From Sodiomyces alkalinus F11 (lineage: Eukaryota; Ascomycota; Sordariomycetes; Glomerellales; Plectosphaerellaceae), in assembly GCF_003711515.1 (NCBI RefSeq), contig NW_021167081.1:3342483-3406482 (forward strand): a stretch of 64,000 nucleotides of DNA. The letters are read 5' to 3'. Made by a program: the position numbers and the translations under genes. The stretch's first letter is position 1, and every line of letters starts with the position of its first letter. Under the pieces are notes generated by a model. It saw only the letters and a program-made list of their open reading frames with translations. It did no database searches and was not told the DNA's origin. Of this stretch, positions 1 through 10,052 are shown piece by piece.

Positions 1-429
1 TCGTAAAAGGGATCTAAATCCGCCCTATTTAACCATTTAATTTAATTCTATCTTAATTAGTTCCTTAATCCTGATTAGCCGGATCTACTTAATCGGATCT
101 ATATCTATCGGATCTACTACGCCCTCGAGGGCCTTTATAGTCGCTACGGCCGTGGCTTTAGCGCGTTTAATCTCTTCGTGTAGTCGTTTAGCCCCTTAAT
201 ACGATCCTTTTAATTAGTTAAATTAAGCTATTACTATAATCTTTTAATCCCTGCCTCCGGTAATACCTTCGTTAAACCGTCCGCGATAACCTCCTTCGTG
301 TTAACGTATATAACCTTAAAGAGGCCCTGCTATACTAACTAATATACCCACTAGTTATAAATATCGACGTGCTATAGCCTTATTCGTAGGCGTTATACGT
401 TCTTATTAATAAGGTTAATAGTCTACTAA

Positions 430-3400
430 TTATCGTAGTATAGCTATAGTTACTATTACTCTAACCGAAGCTCTAAATCCCTTAATATCCGGCTAACGAA
501 TAATATCTCTTTAGCGGCCTCTATAAGAGCGAGTAGTTCCGATTCTATTAACGATATTATAAACGTCGGTTATTTACCCGCCTTCTAGTTAACGGTGCCG
601 CCGAAGAGCTTTATCGTATATCCTTACAAACTCTTACGGTCTAGGTTATCCCTAAAGGACGCGTTATTTACGGTTAGGAAAAGTCTATCCCCTCCGAATT
701 CTAGGTAGTAGTGCCTCGTGTAGTATAAGAATAGCAGCACTTATTAAGCTCTCTTAAGGTGGTTAGAGGAGGGATTAACGTTATATTAGAAAAGCTTCGA
801 ATAGGCGAACGCGATATCGGGTCTTATTATAATACTGGTATATAGCATAGAACCGATTATACCCTAGTACTAACGGACCTCGGGAATCAACGCGCGCGTG
901 CCGTCGCGTGGTATTAACGGCTCTATGAATAATAGGACCTTTAGTGGTGATCGGCAGAGTATATCTACGCAGTATTTAACTGCGATCTTCTCCACGTAAG
1001 AGAATTATAATAGCTATAACCTACGGGTGGCTCTATCCCTTAGGACCTTAATTCCCAGGAACTAACGGATTTCTTCGCCTCCTAATAACCTATAACTTCG
1101 CTTAAGTGTATCCTCGAGGTCGTCGGTATCCGTCTTACAGTCTTTATAGTATATAAGTCCGATATCGTTAACGTAGAACAATAGGATTAAACCGTCGCGG
1201 ATTATAATATAGGAGTTATTAGGGACGGCTATAAAGCCTATCCTCTATAGTATACCGCTGAATTCCTTTTGCTATAGTAGTGGCGATACCCTTAAACCGA
1301 AGAGGGCTTTCTGTAGTAGTAGGACCTTACCTAGTACTTCGTAGCCTTACGGCATCTTTATAAATAGCTCTTCTTTAAGGCTAGCATTAACGAACGCATT
1401 AACGGTATCGAACTGCCTTATCTCCAGATTAAATTATACGGCGATCGCTATTAGTATACGGAAGGACCGCGAGGCTAATATAGCGGCGTAGTTATCTTCT
1501 ATTTCTAACTATTTTTATTAATCCCCTCGCACTATAAGGCGTGCCTTATACTTAAGAAGGGTGCCCTCCTTATTAAATTTATAGGTATATTACCTATCTA
1601 TAAGTAAGGACTTATTACTTATTAGCCTGATTACCGCCTACCTTCTACTAATAGCCTATCTATTAGTGCCCCTTAAGGTATTTCCCCTCGGCCTATAACT
1701 ACCGCTCCCGTAACGGCTAAAGGCGTATATCGTGGTAGTGGTTTAGAAGAGGCAGGAGATCCTCGCGGGTTATATACGATAGCGGCTAGGAGGAATTAGA
1801 GGGAGTAGAATCTATAGCACCGACGTCGCGGTCGTTAATAGCTTACTTCCTCGCGCGTATAGGGTTATAAGTCCTTCCAGCGTTAAAGAACGCCTTCTAG
1901 ACATTATCGTTCTGCACCTTCTCGGTCTTATAGATACTTACGATAGATAGGCGCGCGGCTACTAGGCATACGGCTAATAGGCACCCCTTAGGGGTATCCA
2001 CGGCTGCCCGTTAGTTATTATCGTCTCCTTCTACCTTAACGCCCCTGACCACTGCTAACGTTATAAAGAACGCGCGCGCAGGATCTTCCGGGGATATTAA
2101 AGGCGTGGGAAACGGTTTAAACCTCGTAGCGGTAAACCGCGGAGTATCCGTAATAGCATCGGTGTCCGTAGTAATAGCGGTAGCCTCTCCTATAGTAATA
2201 GCGGTAATATAGTCTATAGTAATAGTAATAGCCTTTCCCGTAGTAATAGTGGTGGCGTTAGAGTTATAAGGTCCTAAATCTATAGCCTAGGTATTAGGCT
2301 ATAGATTTAGAACCTCGTAACGAGTAGCGATATAGTCTATAGTAATAGTAGTAGCCTCTCTCGTAGTAATAGCGACGGTCTTACCTTTATCCGTAGTAAT
2401 AACCGTAGCGTCGCCTTTACCCGTAGTAATAGTGGTAGCGTTAGAGTCTTCCGACTTAAGATCTAATACGTCTACGGCTATACCCCTTAATAGTAGCCTA
2501 TTCGCGGTCTTATTAGATTAAGTGATACGGATAGATTATAGGCGTTCCCCAATTTCCTCGGCGGAAGCTATAGCTTATGGCGTTTAAATCCTACTGTTAA
2601 TTATGTTATCTTTATTAAAGACTATATCTCTCGTGGTAATAATATCCGTTAGGTATAGTAGCTAAATACGGAAGCTATTCAAGGATTAGTATCCGATATA
2701 ATAACCGATCTATACCTTCGGTTCTAGCCTTTATAGGCCGTTCCTTTTATCTTAGGTATCGCGCGTTTTTATCAAGGCTTTATAGCCGTAAGCTTATAGG
2801 TGCGTAAGGTTAGGTTAACGGCCGTGTAGGCCTTCGTATAGCGTTCGCTAGTCGTTAATATATCGTGGCGTCCTATTATACAGATATATAGTAGGCTTAA
2901 AGATCTTAGACTAGATAGACGTAGGCAGATTAGCCCTAATTATTATAGCCCTCGCCCTTCTTTCAACGATACCTTTAATCCGTTTTATAACGCCGTTTTA
3001 ATCCTATAAATATAGTACCGGCGGCTAGCCTTCTACCCCCTTAGTAATAAGGAAAGTAACGACTTCTAGGTGCTATAATACCTTAGAATCGGCCCCTAGG
3101 ACGCGTGGCTTAGCGTGGAATTAGGTCTTAAGTAAGGTAAAAACGTCTTTTAGTGCGTATAAGATAAAGCCTTAGTCTCTCTTCTATAAGTATTAATCCT
3201 ATATATAGTCTATATACACGTCTATAACGAATATAATAGACTTATATAGGCCGCCTACTAATGACTCCGCCTCTTTTAGATTATAGAAATTAATAGCCAG
3301 GGCTTCTCCGGGCTTTAACGGGTAAAGGGATAGTATCTGCCGGATCTACATAAGCACTTATAATTATTTATACGCGTTATAGTCCGTTATACGAGGTCCC

Positions 3401-3600
3401 TTTATCTCTACTCCCTAAGTGGCGTCGACGATCTTTATAAGAGTATCGGTACCGTAGTGCCCGAGGCGTTTATACCACCGTTATACCGTGGTCTTCTACG
3501 GTTACCGCGGTTATTATAATCTTCTATACGGGTTATCGCGGCGGTGCTTTGCTAAGACTGCGAACGCAGTAGCGGCTATAGCTTCCGCCCGCTTAATTAT
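430..3600 (-). pseudogene. Copia pol relic: integrase, reverse transcriptase, RNase H
   Basis: On the minus strand a GAG-pre-integrase motif reads YKRLGHYGTDTLIKIVDA near 3420-3475 (family pattern W/Y-H-x-R-LGH). Reverse transcriptase follows: a FDTVNAFVNASLKEELFIKM stretch near 1360-1420 matches the Copia motif MDVKTAFLNG, and the active-site box reads LLFYVNDIGLIYY near 1150-1190, where the usual YVDD has become YVND. Near 480-560, ESELLALIEAAKEILFVSRI matches the Copia RNase H block that contains SEAE(Y/A)-AA-EA. Stops interrupt every domain. In life this polyprotein would copy the element RNA and insert the cDNA; here it is only a fossil. Confidence 0.88.
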
Positions 3601-4099
3601 ATACTAGTGGTGGATATCTAGTAGGTTATAGATAGGCCGGTTATCGGCGGAGCTGATAATAGTATTATTTACGGTATCCTAGCGGTAACCTTATAGGCGT
3701 AGCTAGCGTTCTAAAACTATATTAGTAATAAATGCCTTATAGTATATAACGTTATAGAGGCATAGTAGCCTTTTCGTGCCGGATAGGGATTATATATATA
3801 GCTTAATATCTCCGTATCCGAGGATAGAAGCCTTATAAGTACCCACCTAAAAGGATAATAAAGCATCCGTGGGTAGTCTACTAGCCGTAAAACGGCCTCG
3901 ATTATTAAAGATATAGATTAATAATCCTAAGTCTAGAATCGCGTAGTATAATAGCGCTCTGGCTTAGTTAATAGAAAGGGATGCCCTCTATTCCTATTAT
4001 AATGTTAATAGTATTATCGTACGATAACGCGCTACCCCCTAGGTTAGGTAGGCTCTTAGTCCCGTCGCGGTAACGGATAGGTATTTATACACTATTATA

Positions 4100-5480
4100 G
4101 TCGTAGGCGTAGTATTATAGAGTGAATCTTCCTAGATTTCCTCTATCTTATTAGCCGTAGCAGCTACTACTTCCCGCCTCTTCTATATCGCGGTATCTAC
4201 GCGGCTTTTAAAACTATAGTTATGTATCTTCTTTTCTATAACCTTCGTAATATCTTCGCGGCCGCGCTAGATATACGGGCGTATATCCGGTCTTACGTAT
4301 TAATAGGCGGCGGTAGTATAGAGGTTCTTATATATCTTGTAAGGCCTCCTTATTACGGGAGGGATAGCCTTTACGGACGTGTTATTATAAGGACGCTTCT
4401 CATTATCTTTATTATTAGTAGTATCCTTAGTATCGGGGAGGTTCCTAAGGGTGTTAAAGGTACCTCCCCCGACTCTAGGCTTTATAGCGGTGGATTATAG
4501 GCTCTTTATATTACTAAGAACCGCACGTAAAGCCTTTACGAAGTCGTTAATCGTTAGCTTATTTTCTGTAATCTAATCGTAGTTATTTACTAGGTAGTTA
4601 TTACTCTATTCCTAGGCGACCGGTCTAATAGCTTTTAACGCGTCTTCCACCTAATAGTCCGCGCTTAATAGCTCTAAAACGCCTATATATTTATAGTGTA
4701 GTATCGCTATTTTCTAGCTTACTACCTAGGCGTCTATATCCTTAGGTATAGCCTTTATAGACGTGGTGGATTATCGGTATAGGACTAAGGCTTCCTTATA
4801 GAGGTCTATAAGTATTAGTCCTGCGTGCGTGTGTAGAAGAGGAATCTAGGCCCGCGGATTATTTACGGTATTATCCTATAGCTAGGCGAGGACGTTACGT
4901 AATATAGTGTAAATAGTCCCTTTAATATAGGAGCGTACCTTATTAAACTCCTTCTACTACGCGTCGTAGTCTACCTTTTCCTCGCGGTATACGCGGTGAT
5001 CTTATAGGTAGCGCGTGCGCCCCTTTTTAGAGAGGTTATCGATAGACGTAGGCGTCTTAGTCAGAGGCTCTTTCGTTACGGCTATATCCTTCCGGCGGGC
5101 GGCTATCTTTTTCTTACCGGCGGCCGTGGCCGCCGTAGTAACGGCCGTAGTAGTAGCGGCGTCCGTAGCGTCTATAGCCTTATCGCCCTCTAGCGTGATA
5201 GTAGAAGATAGAGTAGCCGTGCCGGTAATAGCCGTGGCCTCCTCCGCGTTAGGGTCCACGGCGAGGGCCTTATATTTACGGATATTAGGCGGCGTAAGTA
5301 TAAGGAGGAGATAGGCGTTAGCCTCCTTATCGCTTAGCTTTAGATTAAGGTAATTATCCTAGTAGGAGGCCGATTTACCGCGTATAGCGCGCTCCTAAAC
5401 TACCTAATCCCTTTAATTAATAAGGGTAATAACGGCCGCCTTCTATTCAGCATTAAATAAATTAGAAGATATCTTTACTA
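4100..5480 (-). pseudogene. Copia gag relic
   Basis: Upstream of pol on the same strand, a frame with few stops runs through about 5480-5000: a DWVVQERAIRGKSASYWDNY segment (with SYWDNYLNLKLSDKEA continuing it) is followed by an Ala/Thr-rich linker and a basic stretch near 5050-5110. This position, between the LTR/leader and the integrase, is where gag (capsid/nucleocapsid) sits in Copia elements. I could not confirm a CCHC zinc knuckle; the cysteines may have been lost to RIP (TGY to TAY). Assignment rests mainly on position. Confidence 0.6.
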
Positions 5481-5658
5481 GTTTATCGTTTATCGGTTAG
5501 TTAATTAATAGGTAGGTTAATTAATCTGTTAATTACTTTTATTACGTCGATAGTAGTTATTTAAGAGTGCTTATATAGACGTGATTACTTCTTTATAGTG
5601 GAATAGGGGTAGCCTTATTAATATCTATCGTTTAGGCGTTATAAACCGGGCTTATAAC

Positions 5659-5946
5659 TATCGCACGTTAAAAGGCATTTAGATAATTAACTTAGTAGAG
5701 CAGAAATCTTAGATATATATATATTATATTAAGTTATATCTAGGAGAGTCTCTTATACCCTTAATTTAGGTGGTGAAGACTCTGTTATAGGTACTAAGTT
5801 ATTTAGATCCTATCCGGTCTTTTCCGGTATCCGCCCCTATTATATCCTGATACCTAAGGGCCCCGATATCCGAAGCCCTTAGTTATAGCGTGGATCCCCC
5901 CTGGATCCCCTATAGACCACGTTGTGGTCCGTGTGCCTATGCGACA
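5659..5946 (-). repeat. Copia 5' LTR (288 bp)
   Basis: In element orientation it begins TGTCGCATAGG at 5946 and ends GTGCGATA at 5659 (ancestral TG...CA, the last C lost to RIP). The same sequence appears as separate LTRs at 9182-9431 and 26861-27146 in the opposite orientation. Its gag-pol internal region follows to the left. The right flank is CTAGA (5947-5951); the matching flank is outside the window. Confidence 0.88.
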
Positions 5947-6249
5947 CTAGACCGTTCTCCTTCGAGTCAGTTTATCTAATACGAGTTAAACAAAGGATCT
6001 AGTTCGAGTCAGACAAAGGATTACGATATTACTACAGTATCGATCCTTTTAGAAAGAAAGAACAAATAAAGGATATTAACCCGTTCCCTCGGTTCGGTTC
6101 TTCCTTTCTTTATTCTTCTTCAAAATCGGTTTTCTCGAACTTCACGCGCGCAGAAATCCCACCTTATAATCCTATTATTACCTTCGTATTTTACCACCTG
6201 CTTTTCGTGACCTTCGTCCTTTCCGCTTATTCGCAATCTTAAAAAGTTA
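5947..6249 (+). repeat. Dispersed repeat, fragment shared with 22215-22545
   Basis: Aligns by eye, in reverse complement, with 22215-22545, which lies just before the start of LINE-A ORF2. Shared blocks include AAAGGATATTAACCCG and TTATAATCCTATTATTACC. Similarity stops at about 6249, where a LINE-B 3' end begins. It is most likely a fragment of the LINE-A ORF1-ORF2 spacer, but an independent short element is possible. No coding frame is visible. Confidence 0.65.
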
Positions 6250-6995
6250 TATATATTACTATTACTATACTATCTAATTAGCCCCGCGCTACTATGGCGC
6301 CGCCTATAAGCCACGTACTAAGAAATAATATATATAAAGCAAAATCAGAATACTAGCAGAGACTACTAGTTAGTTAAAACGCCGGGACGGTAAACCTATA
6401 GGACTATAAGCGGGAATACGATATAGAGGCAACGTGTAATAAGTTTTATAGGGTTATAGAAAGGAACGAGGGAAAAAATAAAGACGATCTTATAGATTAT
6501 TAACTATCTACTATTTTATGGTTATAGGCCGAGCCCTACCCTACCCCCCTACTACTGGATATAGTAGCACCTACCCTTAAAGGAGGTAGAAGAGCCTACC
6601 TTACCTATTCTCTTTATTAATTAAGTAAAAGGCATAATAGGAATAATCCCTGGGGATATAACGAGACCAAATATAGGGTAACACGGCCGCTATATAGCGT
6701 AAGTACCGCGGTACCCCCTTAGGCCCTACTCCCTTACTAGCGATTAGCCTAGAGTAACCCGAACCCTAGCCTACTACCCTTCCTATTAGCCACTAGCCTA
6801 AAAGTATACTCCAGATACATAGCAGAGATAAAGCGGGCCTATATTATCTCCGCAGCGATACTACTCTACCTAAGGAAGCGTATAAAGGTTTTCCCGGTAT
6901 TCCCCCAGGTTTTCCCCTCTATAACTATATAAAAAAAACCATATAGCCTAAAACAGGCTCCTATAGATTAGATAGGACAGCGGAGTAAGATAAAT
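6250..6995 (+). mobile_element. 5'-truncated LINE-B 3' end
   Basis: Matches the 3' untranslated part of the LINE-B copy at 14690-15411 and, inverted, 10053-10790. Shared landmarks are TAAGCGGGAAYR, TTTATTAACTATCTA, CCGAACYMTAGCCTACTACCC and the terminal GGACAGCGGAGTAA at 6980-6993. It ends in a degenerate A/T-rich tail. No coding content; a dead-on-arrival, 5'-truncated insertion typical of target-primed reverse transcription. Confidence 0.8.
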
Positions 6996-7381
6996 AGATA
7001 TATAAATAAATAACTATATCTACCTAAGATACAGTATATTAATAGAATTAGTTATATCCTTTATAAATATTTAATATTAGTAATATATTAGTATACTTAT
7101 AAGAAACAGAGCTGCGCTATTTGTTAGTATTGTATAGAATGGAAGGAAATACGCTCGGACCGCTAACCGCTCGGCAAGACTAGATCGCTATATTAGTACT
7201 AAGTTAAAGTCTTTTTAAAATACGACTATTAAGCCCTAATAGCATTATCCGTTACATTGTACCTTTTCCCCGGTATAATAGCATCTTCCTTGGCAATACT
7301 ATATATAATAACATGGCAGCCTATGTATGTGCAGAGAAGAATCAGTGCTAATATTCACTCGCTATATGCCAGATGTTCTGG
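6996..7381. other. Transition from RIP-mutated DNA to non-RIP island
   Basis: Holds an A/T-rich LINE tail and anonymous sequence. Between about 7130 and 7310 CpA and TpG reappear (for example GGCAGCC, CAGTGC, GATGTTCTGG), marking the left edge of the unmutated island. The last part should be the 3' untranslated region of the gene at 7382-8825. No separate gene is seen. Confidence 0.55.
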
Positions 7382-8825
7382 TCATGGTTTGGTATTATAT
7401 TCTCGAAGCATCTCCGCGACGCCGGGTTCAATGCCGTTGTCTGTCTGAAGGTCCGGAATCTCAGTCCCCTCGTCTAGCCTACGTTTCTTGGAGCCGTTGA
7501 TGGAAGTCGGCAAAGCCTTGTAGTGACTGGCAAGGTTTGATAACATCTCAATGCCAGAGGTGACAGGTCCTTGGTGTTTTGCATCTTGAGTTTGAACCTG
7601 CGGACCGTTGTCGTTGTCAAATTTTGAACGGAACTCTGGTACCTCTGCGCCTGCATGACCTATTGATGTCGGCTCAACTGGCCCAGGATCGAGCGGAGGT
7701 GGGGTAAGCTCCTCTATCTCGGGTCGTTCTGGCTCAGCCAGAGGACTGTCAGCGGGACCATCAGGCGATACCTGCCGGTTTTCTGGAACGGGAAGCGTGC
7801 GCATAATGGCGATTTCGATCTCCTGCTTTTTGCTTTCGATTTCGGCTTTCCGAGTGGCCAATGTGCTGAGCTTGGCTTCGTCCGTGATGAGGGCCTCCCG
7901 GTGGGAACCAAGTAGCTTCTCGAGTTCTTCAATGAGGCTCATCCGAGCCTGAATGGACTCCCTTACTGCAACCTCAGCGGTCGCTAGGCTCCGAACGAGG
8001 CCGTTCAGTCGTGCAGCGTAGACTGGAGCGGATGGAATGGGAGAATCGCGTCCCCGAAGATTGTCCCAGTCATGATCTGCAGAATCTGTACTCGACTTCG
8101 CTGGCAGCCGGGTTTTCTCGACTTTACCATACACCGTTAGAAGGGGAGACAGCTCCGGCGGAATCGAGCCGGTAGTAGAACCGAAAGCCCCATTACTTCC
8201 CGCCTTCGACTTTTCTACGTCTAGGTATGTGTTAGTGTACAGTCGAATGTCACTTAAAGGTGGGAACCGACGAAAATGCAAACCTTGTAGCCTTGCTTCG
8301 ATGGCCGCCTGTATAGCTGGATCGAAAATGGATCTGTCGGCCCAGACTTCAACGACCCGCCTGAGCTTTGCTTGGATATCAGAAGGGGCCCCCTTGTAAG
8401 CAACAGCCAGAGCTTCGGCAATGATGGGCGAGAAGGCCATCACGAAATCCTGCCTGTGCCGTGCCTTTGACTGTTGGGTGACCTCTACGGGAGGCATTGA
8501 GTAAGGTAAGTGTTTGTTGTCTCTGTAGACACACCGGGCGACGACAGAAGGCAGCTTACCATTAGCGAGGTAAATCAAGCTCAAGCGCCTGATGCTGGAC
8601 GAATCTCTCAATCTCTGAAGCCAAATATGGGCTGTTCGTTCAGCATGTCGCCTGGGACGGTTAGCAGGCTCATCATAACTCGACCTATTGACACCTCATG
8701 AATTCCTTAAGATGGACTGCCTCGTACCTATGGAACATAATCCATTGAGCTGCAGTCGCAATGCTGTCGTGGCTTTCATTGAGAGACGAGAGCCTGGATA
8801 ATACCGAATCGTCGCTGAAGGCCAT
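7382..8825 (-). CDS. RTT103-like: Rtt103-like CTD-interacting-domain protein (409 aa, four exons), intact
   Basis: The only intact gene in the window. Exons on the minus strand: 8825-8728, 8651-8560, 8484-8284, 8220-7382; introns of 76, 75 and 63 nt have GT...AG ends, and introns 1 and 3 show CTAAC before the acceptor. Spliced length is 1230 nt including TGA. Residues 1-130 form a CID fold: MAFSDDSVLSRLSSLNES, QWIMFHRRHAERT, WLQRLRDSS, LSLIYLANEVTQQSKARH, FSPIIAEALAVAYKGAP, LRRVVEVW. A linker with GSIPPELSPL follows, then a coiled coil at about 205-272, a Pro/Glu-rich stretch at 273-317, a KKRR nuclear-type signal at 375-378, and a conserved-looking end VAEMLREY. In yeast, Rtt103 binds Ser2-phosphorylated RNA polymerase II CTD and links it to Rat1/Rai1 termination; fission yeast Rhn1 is the counterpart. 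The start is set by the CID N-terminus. Introns 2 and 3 are multiples of three, so the frame also reads through both of them. Function is inferred from family. Confidence 0.88.
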
Positions 8826-9181
8826 CTTGCCTTCTGCGTCGTCTTGGCCACACTTTGTGTCCTAGGTTGTTGGATGACCCCTTCGAGACGGGCCAGAATG
8901 AGCAGATTGTGCGGGAATAGAGTGGCAAACGTTTCTCGCCTTCTAGTCGAGAGGAAGAATGGAATATCCGGACACAGACCCGATGGAAGATATTACCGAA
9001 GGACGATATTACCGAAGGACGACTAGCATATACGTGTCAGGACACTAGTTTAGGAAAGCATAACGACAGGTATTTTGGAAGCATAATAAGATGGATGAGA
9101 GAACACGACATTCGGCAAGCTCAGAAGTGTTGCCAGGATCAGAGCACCATAAACAGCCGCTTAGGTGGCAGGTGTCAGAAC
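8826..9181 (-). promoter_or_regulatory. Upstream region of the Rtt103-like gene
   Basis: Non-RIP DNA between the start codon at 8825 and the LTR at 9182; presumably 5' UTR and promoter. It contains a perfect 16-bp tandem duplication, GATATTACCGAAGGAC, at 8989-9004 and 9005-9020, and a small inverted repeat GTGTC-AG-GACAC near 9034. I see no convincing TATA box. Short open frames on the plus strand here look spurious. Confidence 0.45.
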
Positions 9182-9431
9182 TGTCCCATGGGCACAGACC
9201 ATGCCTGACTAAGGGCTTCGGATCTCGGGGACCTCGGGTATCAGGATATAATAAGGGAGGGTACCGGAAAAGACCGGATAGGATTTAAATAATATAGTAC
9301 CTATAACAGAGTCTTTACTGCCTAAATTAAGGGTATAAGAGACGTACACAGATATAACTTAATATAATATATAGACACGAGATTTCTGATCTATTAAGTT
9401 GATTATATAAGTGGCATTTTGACGTGCGACA
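9182..9431 (+). repeat. Copia LTR copy (about 250 bp), opposite orientation
   Basis: Starts TGTCCCATGGGCAC and ends GACGTGCGACA; aligns with the LTRs at 5659-5946 and 26861-27146 but lacks about 35 bp near its 5' end (between the GGACCA and CTAAGGGCTTCGG blocks). Flanking 5-mers AGAAC and CGGAC do not match, so a clean target duplication is not seen. It is less RIP-mutated than the other copies. No internal region is attached, so it behaves as a solo LTR at the right edge of the gene island. Confidence 0.82.
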
Positions 9432-9462
9432 CGGACCTCGGGTATCAGGATATTTTTTAAGA

Positions 9463-9523
9463 GCCGTTATTCCGACTATAGCAACCGGTTATTCCGACTA
9501 TAGTTCGGTTATAGTCCCATAAA
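9463..9523. repeat. 60-bp terminal-type repeat shared with 63351-63410
   Basis: Begins AAGAGCCGTTATTCCGACTA and contains GTTATTCCGACTA twice, then GTTCGGTTATAGTCCCA. The same arrangement with about 85-90% identity by eye occurs at 63351-63410. The direct sub-repeats at an element edge suggest the end of an otherwise unidentified DNA transposon or MITE. No transposase was found next to either copy. Confidence 0.5.
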
Positions 9524-9925
9524 TTCCCTTTTTCGGAATTCTATCTTCCACACATAACTATAATATATGTACGGTTATAACGATTATAAATAACTATAAT
9601 ATCGTTTTTAAGCTATTTACGTAGGAACTAATCTAACTCCTCTAGCTAATTAAAGACAGGAGTAGGTATAATCTTAATAGCTCGGATTAAAACTCGTTAC
9701 TATATTTTATAGTTAAATCCCACTAATTAAGGTTATATTATAGAATCTAGCTCCCTATCCACCTATTACTCGAATATCTAACTACTACTACTATTACTAT
9801 TACTATTACAATTAACGGATTAGTTTATCTATTCGATTAAAGCCGATTATAGTATTAATAGCTCCTCTACCTCCTCTGCCTCCACGTCCACGCCGACGCC
9901 TATGGACGCGGGAATCACGACAACC
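9524..9925. other. Gene-free RIP-mutated stretch
   Basis: A/T-rich sequence with a short CTACTACTACTATTAC-type microsatellite near 9780-9812. No frame, RNA or repeat match was recognised. Confidence 0.4.
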
Positions 9926-9935
9926 TTATTATTAA

Positions 9936-10030
<95 letters not shown>

Positions 10031-10052
10031 GTATTATTCTTATTCTTACCCC
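9926..10052 (-). repeat. (ATT)n array, 3' tail of the minus-strand LINE-B copy
   Basis: About 34 ATT units with few interruptions, ending in GTATTATTCTTATTCTTACC. On the minus strand this is (TAA)n directly following the LINE-B 3' terminus, the same position as the shorter TAA run at 15412-15432 of the plus-strand copy. It is therefore the element's own simple-repeat tail, possibly expanded afterwards by slippage. Confidence 0.75.

Larger units (their letters stand above)
1..5658 (-). mobile_element. Ty1/Copia retrotransposon, internal region (RIP-inactivated)
   Basis: Copia-type element read on the minus strand, so its 5' end is on the right. The order is Copia-specific: LTR (5659-5946), gag, GAG-pre-integrase/integrase, reverse transcriptase, RNase H. 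All frames are broken by many TAG/TAA codons at expected Gln/Trp positions, so the element cannot encode its own proteins. The 3' LTR is not in the window and should lie just left of position 1. Family assignment is firm from the domain order and motifs; the copy is dead. Confidence 0.9.

Noticed and set aside
4222..5314. Small open frames (4222-4500 plus, 5015-5314 plus) as host genes.
   Set aside because: They lie antisense to the Copia gag/pol frame and lack coding features.
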